The translations under genes were made by a program, and so were the position numbers. Below the pieces are notes generated by a model, which searched no databases, was not told the DNA's origin, and saw nothing but the letters and a program-made list of their open reading frames with translations. Source: Pararhodobacter marinus (GTDB taxonomy: Bacteria > Pseudomonadota > Alphaproteobacteria > Rhodobacterales > Rhodobacteraceae). From it: DNA of 64,000 bases. The DNA lies in the NCBI RefSeq assembly GCF_003122215.1, contig NZ_QEYD01000003.1:186001-250000 (forward strand), given 5' to 3'. This document shows, one piece after another, positions 17,424-27,549 of this stretch (the stretch's first letter is position 1; the number at the start of each line of letters is the position of its first letter).

Positions 17424-18607
17424 TGTTCGTGCCCTTCCTCGAACAATTGCGCAACCACGCGGTTCCGGTGACCTTGAGAGAGTATCTTGGCTTTCTCGAA
17501 GCGCTGAAAGCCGGTCTGGCGCAGTTCGACGCCGAGGGCTTCTATTACCTCGCCCGCACCACGATGGTGAAGGACGAAAAGCACATCGACCGTTTCGACC
17601 GGGCGTTCGCGGCGGCCTTCAAGGGCCTTGATGAAATCTCGCCCGAAACCATCGCACAGGCGGTCGATCTGCCCGCAGACTGGCTGGAAAAGCTGGCCGA
17701 GAAGCATCTGAGCGAGGAAGAACGCGCGCAGATCGAAGCGATGGGCGGCTTCGAGAAACTGATGGAGACGCTCAAGCAGCGGCTTGAGGAACAGAAGGAA
17801 CGCCATCAGGGCGGCAGCAAATGGATCGGCACGGCGGGCACCTCGCCCTTCGGCGCCTATGGCTACAACCCCGAAGGCGTGCGCATCGGCCAGAAGGAAA
17901 GCCGCAACCAGCGCGCGGTCAAGGTCTGGGACAAGCGCGAGTTCCGCAATCTCGACGACAGCGTCGAGCTGGGCACGCGCAACATCAAGGTCGCGCTGAA
18001 ACGGCTGCGCAACTGGGCGCGCGACGGCGCCGACCATGAGCTCGACCTCGATGGCACGATCCGGGCGACGGCTGAACAGGGCTGGCTGGACGTGAAGACC
18101 CGGCCCGAACGGCGCAACGCGGTGAAGGTGCTCTTGTTCTTCGATGTGGGCGGCTCGATGGATCCCTATGTGCAGGTGGTCGAAGAGCTGTTTTCGGCCG
18201 CGCGGTCCGAGTTCAAGCATCTCGAACATTTCTACTTTCACAACTGCCTTTACGAATTCGTCTGGAAGGACAACGCCCGCCGCTGGAACGCCCGCACGCC
18301 CACATGGGAGGTGCTGCGCACCTATGGGCCGGATTACAAATGCATCTTCGTGGGCGACGCCAACATGTCGCCCTACGAGGTCGCCCATGCCGGTGGCGCG
18401 AACGAGCACTGGAACGAGGAATCCGGCGCGACCTGGCTGGCGCGCGCGCGCGAACACTGGCCCAGCAACCTGTGGATCAACCCCACGCCCGAGAAATACT
18501 GGAAGCACTCGCATTCGATCCGCATGATCGAGGAGATCTTCGAGGACAACATGGTGTCGATGTCGCTCGAAGGGCTGACAAAAGGCATGAAGAAACTGGG
18601 CAGATAA
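17423..18607 (+). CDS. VWA domain protein, CoxE-like
   Basis: 394 aa. The N-terminal half is the helical CoxE-type region (MFVPFLEQLRNHAVPVTLRE, FDRAFAAAFKGLDEI). The C-terminal half is a von Willebrand A fold with the MIDAS start DVGGSMDPY near residue 240, in which a Gly stands in the DxSxS position normally occupied by Ser. Such proteins usually work with a MoxR AAA+ ATPase in maturation of metal enzymes or envelope complexes. The nearest MoxR in the window is 12 kb away next to another CoxE, so this one lacks an adjacent partner. It follows the 54-aa membrane protein by TGATG. Confidence 0.85.
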   Translation: MFVPFLEQLRNHAVPVTLREYLGFLEALKAGLAQFDAEGFYYLARTTMVKDEKHIDRFDRAFAAAFKGLDEISPETIAQAVDLPADWLEKLAEKHLSEEERAQIEAMGGFEKLMETLKQRLEEQKERHQGGSKWIGTAGTSPFGAYGYNPEGVRIGQKESRNQRAVKVWDKREFRNLDDSVELGTRNIKVALKRLRNWARDGADHELDLDGTIRATAEQGWLDVKTRPERRNAVKVLLFFDVGGSMDPYVQVVEELFSAARSEFKHLEHFYFHNCLYEFVWKDNARRWNARTPTWEVLRTYGPDYKCIFVGDANMSPYEVAHAGGANEHWNEESGATWLARAREHWPSNLWINPTPEKYWKHSHSIRMIEEIFEDNMVSMSLEGLTKGMKKLGR

Positions 18608-18797
18608 GGACGGCGCTGCGGATTGCGGCGCCATCTTTCCGACGCCCGCGCCGCGATGCAGCGTCAAGCTGTTTTGCAGTTGCACAATAACCCGCATCGC
18701 TTTTAGACCATGGCCAAGGGCGCGACTCGCGCGCGGCACGGACCCTCCCCGTCCTGCCGCAGCCATGCGCCCGAGACAGTTTCAAGGATGACGCATC

Positions 18798-19346
<549 letters not shown>

Positions 19347-19367
19347 TAACGGGCGCCGTCCATATCC

Positions 19368-19396
19368 AGGGCCGGTCCATGCGACCGGCCCTTTTT
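19368..19396 (+). terminator. Terminator after the peroxiredoxin gene
   Basis: A 10-bp stem AGGGCCGGTC and GACCGGCCCT with loop CATGC is followed by TTTTT. Confidence 0.85.
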
Positions 19397-19508
19397 CGTG
19401 GCGCCCGGTTTGCTATGCACTCAGCGCATGAAGCTACGGCGGCGGTTTTGTTGCTTTCCCCGTCCCCGGCGACTAAATACGGGTGAGCCAAGCGCCAGGG
19501 AGGATCCG

Positions 19509-20459
19509 ATGCGCGACCTGAAGATGCCCGAGCAGCGGCACCCTGAAAAAGCCCATCGCCCCGACAATGCCCAGCCGAAAAAGCCGTCCTGGATCCGCGT
19601 GAAGGCGCCGGGCGGCGCGGGCTACAACGAAACGCGCCAGATCATCCGCGAGAACCAGCTTTCCACCGTCTGCGAAGAGGCGGGCTGCCCCAATGTCGGC
19701 GAATGCTGGAGCCAGGGTCACGCCACCATGATGATCATGGGCGAGATCTGCACGCGCGGCTGCACCTTCTGCAACGTCGCGACCGGGCGCCCCGAAGCGC
19801 TTGACGCGTTCGAGCCGGGACGCGTGGCCCATGCCGTGGCCAAGCTGGGGCTGAACCACGTGGTCATCACCTCGGTCGACCGCGACGATGTCGAGGATGG
19901 TGGGGCCGAGCATTTCGCGCAGACGATCCGCGCGATCCGGCACCGTGCGCCGGGCACCACGATCGAGATCCTGACGCCCGATTTCCTGAAATGCGGGCCC
20001 GAGGCGCTGGAAACCGTCGTCGCGGCGCGGCCCGATGTCTTCAACCACAACCTTGAAACCGTGCCGGGCCTGTACCCGTCGGTCCGCCCTGGCGCGCGGT
20101 ATTTCCATTCGCTGCGGCTGTTGCAACGGGTGAAAGAGCTGGATCCGTCCGTTTTCACCAAGTCCGGCATCATGGTCGGGCTGGGCGAGGACCGCCAGAG
20201 CGTGTTGCAGGTGATGGACGACATGCGCGCGGCGGATGTCGATTTCCTGACCATCGGGCAATACCTTCAGCCCACCCCCAAGCACCATGCGGTCGCGCGG
20301 TTCGTCACGCCCGACGAGTTTGCCAGCTACGAGAAATCGGCCTTCAACAAGGGGTTCCTCATGGTGTCGGCCACGCCGCTGACGCGGTCCTCCTATCATG
20401 CGGGCGACGATTTCGCGCGCCTGCGCACCGCGCGCAACACCAAGCTGGGGCTGGCCTGA
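19509..20459 (+). CDS. lipA: Lipoyl synthase
   Basis: 316 aa. This radical-SAM enzyme inserts two sulfurs into octanoyl groups on E2 and GcvH. Both clusters are visible: the auxiliary cluster Cys 55, 60 and 66 in [12 protein letters not shown], and the radical-SAM CxxxCxxC (CTRGCTFC) at Cys 81, 85 and 88. The C-terminal RSSYHAG supplies the conserved Ser ligand. The ATG at 19509 was chosen for AGGGAGGATCCG upstream and for its match to the family length. The gene appears to be a single transcription unit. Confidence 0.97.
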   Translation: MRDLKMPEQRHPEKAHRPDNAQPKKPSWIRVKAPGGAGYNETRQIIRENQLSTVCEEAGCPNVGECWSQGHATMMIMGEICTRGCTFCNVATGRPEALDAFEPGRVAHAVAKLGLNHVVITSVDRDDVEDGGAEHFAQTIRAIRHRAPGTTIEILTPDFLKCGPEALETVVAARPDVFNHNLETVPGLYPSVRPGARYFHSLRLLQRVKELDPSVFTKSGIMVGLGEDRQSVLQVMDDMRAADVDFLTIGQYLQPTPKHHAVARFVTPDEFASYEKSAFNKGFLMVSATPLTRSSYHAGDDFARLRTARNTKLGLA

Positions 20460-21085
20460 AACGGCGGGGGCCAGGGGCAACGAGGGCCGAGGCCCGAAAC
20501 GGCAAGGGTCCGCGCTTGTGGAAGCGTGTGGGAGCTGACCGCGTAACAGCCCGCCCCTCTGACGTTTGAAGTGAGGCTCGCATAGAAGGCTTGGACCTCC
20601 GAGGCACAGACCTTTTAGGGAACGGCCCCATAAGCGGCAAAACCCGTGAGACGGTAGGTCAGCGCGGAATGCCTCCCGCGCGACCGGGCGTGTAGCGGAT
20701 TGAACCCGCCCGATCCCCGGCCTGCGGGAACCGGCATGGCCGCGATTCGACCTGAACGCCGGATCTCCGGGTTCGCCTCAGGTCCGCAGGCCCACAAGAT
20801 CATCCTGCGCCGTGGCACACCTTACACCTGCAAGACCTTTGCCCGCCATGTCGCTTGCGCCCTCGAGATGCCGGCGCCGAAGCCAAGGCGGGCCTCTGGG
20901 CCGGTCTGTCGCCCCTTTGGCGTACCGCTCGTGGCGATGCCTCTGCCCGTTCATTTCCAGGTTCCGGTCCGGCAAGCCCGGCCCGGTGTCTCGCCCCCTC
21001 CCCCCTTCATCGGAAAAACCCAGGCAACCGCCTCAGGCACAGGCGACCGCCCCTTCTCCCCTTCTCGAACGCAACCGGTCCGGCA
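20460..21085. other. 626-bp gap with no recognised gene
   Basis: I find no ORF with plausible codon use or similarity, no terminator, and no tRNA, SRP RNA, tmRNA or RNase P signature. The stretch 20560-20700 is less GC-rich than its flanks and contains several short inverted segments (for example ATTGAACCCGCC near 20699), so a small RNA or decayed gene is possible but unsupported. It lies between lipA and the end of the convergent MarR-type gene. Confidence 0.5.
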
Positions 21086-21604
21086 TCAGTAGATATAGCG
21101 GATCTGGTCTGACCAATACCGTTCCATCCGCTTCAGGATCGCGTTGATCTGTTCCAATGCCTCGCCATCCACGACGCCTTTGGCGACCAGTCCTTCGGCA
21201 TGGCGCAGGAACAGATCGGCCACCACGCGCCGGACCTCGTGCCCGCGCCGGGTCAGCCGGACCCGCACCGAGCGGCGGTCGATTTCGCACCGCGCGTGGT
21301 GCATGTAGTCGTTTTCCACCAGCTTCTTCAGATTGTACGAGACGTTCGAGCCCTGGTAGTAGCCGCGGCTCTTCAACTCTCCCGCCGTCACCTCGTTATC
21401 GCCGATATTGAACAAGAGCAGCGCCTGCACCGCGTTGATATCGAGTATCGCAAGGCGCTCGAACTCGTCCTTGATCACGTCCAGAAGCAGCCGGTGCAAC
21501 CGTTCCACCAGCGCCAGCGATTCGAGATAGCGCGGCAGCAAAGCGGACGGGTCGAAGCTGTCTGCTGTCGCGGGCGCGTTTCTGACATGGGTATGAAAGC
21601 TCAT
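21086..21604 (-). CDS. MarR-family winged-helix regulator (LdtR-like)
   Basis: 172 aa from the ATG at 21604 (GGAGAGGCGA upstream). The winged helix spans about residues 45-120: LDINAVQALLLFNIGDNEVTAGEL, then SRGYYQGSNVSYNLKKLVE as recognition helix, and the wing RSVRVRLTRRG. The YYQGSNVSYNLKKL signature resembles the LdtR subgroup known from Rhizobiales and Rhodobacterales. It is divergent from the secreted-protein gene at 21785, so it could control that gene, but no operator was identified. Confidence 0.85.
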   Translation of the reverse strand: MSFHTHVRNAPATADSFDPSALLPRYLESLALVERLHRLLLDVIKDEFERLAILDINAVQALLLFNIGDNEVTAGELKSRGYYQGSNVSYNLKKLVENDYMHHARCEIDRRSVRVRLTRRGHEVRRVVADLFLRHAEGLVAKGVVDGEALEQINAILKRMERYWSDQIRYIY

Positions 21605-21726
21605 TCGCCTCTCCGGCCGGGGATACGCGGCGACTTTGCCAGACAAATTGCAAAGACCGGGTTAAGGCCCGGATTTTCGACGCTCGCCCGATACGCGGCT
21701 GTGACCGGGCCCCCGCGAACAGCCCG

Positions 21727-21756
21727 TTGACCGCGCGAGATTTTGCTGTGTATCAC
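21727..21756 (+). promoter_or_regulatory. Candidate sigma70-type promoter for the 21785 gene
   Basis: TTGACC (21727-21732) and TATCAC (21751-21756) are separated by 18 bp. A start near 21763 would leave a leader of about 22 nt before the ATG. The match is fair only (-10 with 4 of 6). Confidence 0.4.
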
Positions 21757-21784
21757 TCGGACGGTTTCAACAAAGGACCTCCCG

Positions 21785-22249
21785 ATGACCCCCCTGTTTC
21801 GTAACACGTTCGCCGCGGCGCTGATCGTCTCCCTGCCCGCTTTCGCCCAGGCGATGTGCCCGAGCTACCAGCAAAGCGGTGCCGCGCTCAGCTATGACGC
21901 CGAGCAGGCCTATGTGCCGCAATCGACCACCGTTATCGCCGGTGGCGACCTCGATCTTTCCTCCTGCGCCGAGATTCCGGGCACGGGCTATGTCATCGAG
22001 AATCCGGATTTCACGATGCAATACGACGCGCTCGGCATGGGGCGCGCGCTGGAAATCCGTGTGGACGGCGATTGCGACACCGTGCTTCTGGTGAACACCG
22101 CTTCGGGCGAATGGCTGTTCAACGATGACGCGATGGAGATGAACCCGGCGCTGCGCATCGAAAACGCCGCCTCGGGCCAGTACGACATCTGGGTCGGCAC
22201 CTATGGCACCGAGACCTGCGAAGCCACGATGACGGTCGAGACGTTCTGA
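21785..22249 (+). CDS. Secreted single-domain protein of the DCDT/FNDD/YDIWxGTY family
   Basis: 154 aa. The signal peptide ends AFAQA before MCPSY, giving an exported protein. The mature part is one module: CPSY near the start, AGGDLDLSSC, DFTMQYDALGMGR, DCDTVLLVN, EWLFNDD and GQYDIWVGTYG, ending with a fourth Cys and a VETF tail. Four Cys suggest two disulfides. The Asp/Asn-rich LLVN-W-FNDD core recalls bacterial pre-peptidase C-terminal (PPC) beta-sandwich domains, but no protease is attached. A two-module paralogue follows at 22437 and a one-module relative is at 40868. Function unknown. Confidence 0.8.
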   Translation: MTPLFRNTFAAALIVSLPAFAQAMCPSYQQSGAALSYDAEQAYVPQSTTVIAGGDLDLSSCAEIPGTGYVIENPDFTMQYDALGMGRALEIRVDGDCDTVLLVNTASGEWLFNDDAMEMNPALRIENAASGQYDIWVGTYGTETCEATMTVETF

Positions 22250-22277
22250 CCGGCCCGCGGACCGCAACCCACCATCG

Positions 22278-22305
22278 GGAAAGACCGCCTGCGGGCGGTC
22301 TTTCC
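22278..22305 (+). terminator. Strong hairpin after the 21785 gene
   Basis: Perfect 12-bp arms GGAAAGACCGCC and GGCGGTCTTTCC with loop TGCG. No long T-run follows, but T residues lie within the descending arm, and the hairpin starts 28 nt after the stop codon. Confidence 0.7.
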
Positions 22306-22436
22306 ATGTCCGACGGGCAGATTGTTGCAATCCTCTCACCAAGTGATGAGCCCCCCGGGCGGGTCTAATATCTTGACTGACCGCGCGGATGACTCCACCC
22401 TCGGGCGCGCATCGCAGTTCATTTCAGGAGCAAACC

Positions 22437-23396
22437 ATGTCAATTTACCACCATTGGAAAAACACTTTCAGGATCGCCGCGGCCGGAACGGCCATGAGCC
22501 TGGCTTTCGCCGGCAGCGCCATGGCCCAGCAATGCCCCGACTGGCAGCTTGGCGGGATCCCGATCACCACGGATTCCGAGACCGCCTGGGTTCCGCAACA
22601 ATACCCGCTCTTCGCCGGTGGCGGGCTTGACCTCGCGGCCTGCTCCTCGGTCGATGGCGTCGGTCGCGTGACGCCGGCACCGAACTTCACGCTGCAATAC
22701 GACGCGCTCACGCTGGGACGCGATCTGGAATTCCGCGTCGAGACCGATTGCGACACCACGCTTCTGATCAACGATTCGACCGGCGCATGGCACTTCAACG
22801 ACGATGCGAACGGCACGCTGCAACCGGCGATCCGTCTGGCCGGCGCCCCGTCCGGGCAGTATGACATCTGGGTCGGCACCTATGGCGGCTCGTCGTGCCA
22901 GGCGACGCTGGTGGCCGAGACCTTCCCGCCCAGCGGTGGCTCGTCCGGCGGCACCCCGACCCAGCCTGCCGCGCCGGTCTGCCCCGAATGGTCGCTGGGC
23001 GGCACCGAGGTCCAGCTGACCGCCGGTGGCACCGAGACGCAGCAGACCACGGCGGGCGGCACGGTCGACCTGTTCAGCGATTCCTGCGAAATGGAAGCGC
23101 ATGGTTACGTCTCGCAGGCGCCCAACTTCTCGCTCTATTACGATCCGCAGGATCAGACCGGACCGCTGAACATCAGCGTCTCGGGCGATTGCGACACCAC
23201 GCTTCTGGTCAACGATCCGACTACCGCATGGCTCTTCAACGACGATGCCACCGATCTGCAGCCGGCGCTGCAGATCGGCGGTGCCCAGGCCGGACGCTAT
23301 GACATCTGGGTGGGCACCTTCGGCGCCCCGACCTGCTCGGCCTCGATCACGATGAGCGCGGGCAGCGCCCCGGCCTCGCCGCAATCGGGCAAGTAA
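22437..23396 (+). CDS. Secreted two-domain protein of the DCDT/FNDD/YDIWxGTY family
   Basis: 319 aa from the ATG at 22437 (AGGAG upstream). The signal peptide ends GSAMA-QQ. Two tandem modules of about 125 residues are joined by a Gly/Ser/Pro/Thr linker (SGGSSGGTPTQP). Module 1 has CPDW, AGGGLDLAAC, NFTLQYDA, DCDTTLLIND, WHFNDD and GQYDIWVGTYG. Module 2 has CPEW, DSC, NFSLYYD, DCDTTLLVND, WLFNDD and GRYDIWVGTFG. Each module has four Cys. It is a paralogue of the upstream 154-aa protein and has its own terminator, so the two genes are separate transcription units. It is probably periplasmic or extracellular; function unknown. Confidence 0.82.
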   Translation: MSIYHHWKNTFRIAAAGTAMSLAFAGSAMAQQCPDWQLGGIPITTDSETAWVPQQYPLFAGGGLDLAACSSVDGVGRVTPAPNFTLQYDALTLGRDLEFRVETDCDTTLLINDSTGAWHFNDDANGTLQPAIRLAGAPSGQYDIWVGTYGGSSCQATLVAETFPPSGGSSGGTPTQPAAPVCPEWSLGGTEVQLTAGGTETQQTTAGGTVDLFSDSCEMEAHGYVSQAPNFSLYYDPQDQTGPLNISVSGDCDTTLLVNDPTTAWLFNDDATDLQPALQIGGAQAGRYDIWVGTFGAPTCSASITMSAGSAPASPQSGK

Positions 23397-23418
23397 GCCT
23401 GCCTCTGACAGACACGCG

Positions 23419-23451
23419 AAAGGCCGGGGTCTTCCCGGCCTTTTGTCTTTT
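23419..23451 (+). terminator. Terminator after the two-domain secreted protein
   Basis: A 10-bp stem AAAGGCCGGG and CCCGGCCTTT with loop GTCTT is followed by TGTCTTTTT. Confidence 0.85.
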
Positions 23452-23499
23452 TGTTCAACTTGTTACAGCCGGTCGCCGCCGCTCCGACACCCGCCCGGA

Positions 23500-25544
<2,045 letters not shown>

Positions 25545-25574
25545 CAAGGCACGACGCCACCGGGCGTTCCATCG

Positions 25575-25612
25575 AAGGGGGCGGGTCGTATCGGCGCCGC
25601 CCCCTTTGTCTT
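25575..25612 (+). terminator. Terminator after the aminotransferase gene
   Basis: A 10-bp stem AAGGGGGCGG and CCGCCCCCTT flanks a 12-nt loop and is followed by TGTCTTT. Confidence 0.75.
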
Positions 25613-25630
25613 TAGCTCCGCGCACCGCGT

Positions 25631-25679
25631 CTTTGTTCGGCAAATATCCTCAGGGGGTCCGGGGGCAGAATGCCCCCGG
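25631..25679 (+). repeat. Dispersed intergenic hairpin element (copy 2)
   Basis: CTTTGTTCGGCAAATATCCT followed by CAGGGGGT and a hairpin CCGGGGGCA-gaa-TGCCCCCGG. It matches the copy at 58391 in 18 of its first 20 bases or better, and the copy at 32025 in layout. It sits between the aminotransferase terminator and the end of the LysR gene. Confidence 0.75.
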
Positions 25680-25746
25680 CAGGTCGCGCGAGACGGCCGT
25701 GCCGAAGGCGCGGCGGGCGAGGGCGAAACCTCTCCCCCTTTGCCGA

Positions 25747-26649
25747 TCACCCCCGCTCCGGCGCGTTGCGCAATGCCCCGGCCAGATGATCCCAGACCCG
25801 CCTTATCCGCGCGCTCCTGTGCAATTCGCGGTGGCTGACCAGCCACAGATCGACCTCGCTTACCCAGAAATCCGGCAGGATCCTCTCGACCCCCGGGGTC
25901 TTGGCGGCGATGTCGTCGGCCATCAGCCCGATCCCCAGCCCGCGCCGCACCAGTTCCCAGCCGGCCACCGTGTTCTCGCTGAAGAACGGCAGCCCTGCCT
26001 CGCTTACCGGCAAGCCGCGCGCGCGCAGCATCCGCGCCATCGCCTCGGGCGCGGTCAAGCCGATCAGGGGCAGATTCCGCAGGTCCTCGATCCTTGAGGG
26101 CCGCCCATGGCGGCGCAGGAAGTCGCCGCTGGCATAGAGGCTCGCCTGCCCGCTCCGGATGCGCCGGGCGATCAGGCCTGGTTCTTCGGGGCGGACATGG
26201 CGGATGGCGATATCCGCCTCGCGTCGCATCAGGTCCGACAAAAGATTCGTCACCACGATGCCGATCTGCAGATCGGGCGTCGTCTCGGCCAGGCTGGCCA
26301 GCACATCGGGCAGCAGATAAGTCGCGACCGTGTCCGAGGCCGAGATCGTCACCCGCCCGCCGGGCCCTTTCGTCTGCCCCGCGGCCACCAGCGCCAGCTG
26401 CGCCGCCGCCGTGCCCATCGCGCGCACGTGATCCTCGACCGCCCGTCCCGCCGGTGTCAGCACCAGATCGCGTCCGGCGCGCTCGAACAGCGCCAGCCCG
26501 AGGCTCTCTTCCAGCGCAGCGATCTGGCGACCGACGGTCGGCTGCGCCACGCCCAACGCCCGCGCCGCCGCGCTGAGGGTCCCGGTTTCCATCGTAGCCA
26601 GAAAGGCGCGGACCTGGTTCCAGTCGAAGCCGATCGCTGCAGGATTCAT
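25747..26649 (-). CDS. LysR-family transcriptional regulator
   Basis: 300 aa from the ATG at 26649. An ATG four codons upstream (26661) is also possible. The HTH spans residues 10-65 (FDWNQVRAFLATMETGTLSA, RALGVAQPTVGRQIAALEES) and is followed by the LysR substrate-binding domain (GRVTISASDTVATYLLPDVL). It is divergent from the methyltransferase gene, the classical LysR arrangement, so that gene or the regulator's own gene is the probable target. The intergenic DNA contains three ATGCAT/TGCATG-like segments. Confidence 0.9.
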   Translation of the reverse strand: MNPAAIGFDWNQVRAFLATMETGTLSAAARALGVAQPTVGRQIAALEESLGLALFERAGRDLVLTPAGRAVEDHVRAMGTAAAQLALVAAGQTKGPGGRVTISASDTVATYLLPDVLASLAETTPDLQIGIVVTNLLSDLMRREADIAIRHVRPEEPGLIARRIRSGQASLYASGDFLRRHGRPSRIEDLRNLPLIGLTAPEAMARMLRARGLPVSEAGLPFFSENTVAGWELVRRGLGIGLMADDIAAKTPGVERILPDFWVSEVDLWLVSHRELHRSARIRRVWDHLAGALRNAPERG

Positions 26650-26736
26650 GCACCCATGCATAGCATGGCTGCAGATTCATGCAATTCCGCATGAAGCGCG
26701 CCAAGGCTATTGTCCGCGCAGCCAAGGAGACCCATC

Positions 26737-27390
26737 GTGACCGCCATGACCATTGCCCCGCCCCGTGACACTGCCCCGTTCTGGAACCGCATCGCCGCGC
26801 GCTATGCCGCCAGACCCGTCGCCAATCCCGAAGCCTATGCTCTGACGCTCGAGCGCACGCGCGCCTACCTGCGCAGCACCGACAGCGTGCTGGAACTGGG
26901 CGCGGGAACTTCGTCGACCGCGATCACCCTGGCGCCGCATGTCGCGCGCTACCTCTCGACCGACATCTCGTCCGGGATGGTCCGCATCGGGCGCGAGAAA
27001 GCGCAGGCCGCCGGGGTCGACAATCTGACGATCGAGGTGGGGCAGCTGGGCGATCCTGCGCTGGACGCCGGGCCGTTCGACGCGATCCTCGCCTTCAACC
27101 TGCTGCATCTGTGCCCCGACCCGGCGGGTGAGGCCGCGAAAGCCTTCGCGGCGCTGAAACCCGGCGGGTATTTCATCTCGAAATCCGCCTGCCTGGGCAG
27201 CGGCTTCTGGTTCCTGTGGCCGGTGACCGCGGTGATGCGCGCTCTGGGCAAGGCGCCGCCCGTGCGATACTTCACCCGCCGCTGGCTTCAGGAGGCGATC
27301 CGCAAGGCGGGGTTCGAGATCGTCGAGACCGGCGATTACCCGGCCCGTCCGCCCAGCCATTTCATCGTCGCCCGCAAGGTCCCGGACTGA
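26737..27390 (+). CDS. Class I SAM-dependent methyltransferase
   Basis: 217 aa from a GTG at 26737, preceded by AAGGAGACCC. Motif I is VLELGAGTSSTAI (a variant of the VLDxGxGxG loop), motif II is YLSTDIS, and the post-motif block is DAILAFNLLHLCPDP. A hydrophobic stretch, GSGFWFLWPVTAVMRAL, near residue 160 may face a lipid-like substrate. The substrate is not identifiable. It is divergent from the LysR gene. The stop codon lies in the first unit of a 12-bp tandem repeat. Confidence 0.85.
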   Translation: MTAMTIAPPRDTAPFWNRIAARYAARPVANPEAYALTLERTRAYLRSTDSVLELGAGTSSTAITLAPHVARYLSTDISSGMVRIGREKAQAAGVDNLTIEVGQLGDPALDAGPFDAILAFNLLHLCPDPAGEAAKAFAALKPGGYFISKSACLGSGFWFLWPVTAVMRALGKAPPVRYFTRRWLQEAIRKAGFEIVETGDYPARPPSHFIVARKVPD

Positions 27391-27449
27391 GGCCCGGACT
27401 GAGGCCCGGACTGGGGCCCGGACGGAGATCCGGACTGAGATCCGGACCA
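27381..27449. repeat. Degenerate 12-bp tandem repeat at the end of the methyltransferase gene
   Basis: About 5.7 units based on CCCGGACTGAGG start at 27381, 27393, 27405, 27417, 27429 and 27441. The first two are identical and later ones drift. The first unit encodes the last residues and stop (PD-stop) of the methyltransferase. Confidence 0.85.
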
Positions 27450-27549
27450 ACGCCCGGGCTCCGGACGGCCTTCTGGACAAGCCGGACGCCCGGCCCTAGC
27501 CTTCGCCCGTGGCGCTACCGGCAGGGGCGTTGCCGGGGGGAGAGGCTGC

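Noticed and set aside
20640-20700. Possible tRNA-like element (minus strand GGGTTCAATCC)
   Set aside because: The T-stem does not pair, and no acceptor or anticodon stem of the right geometry is present.
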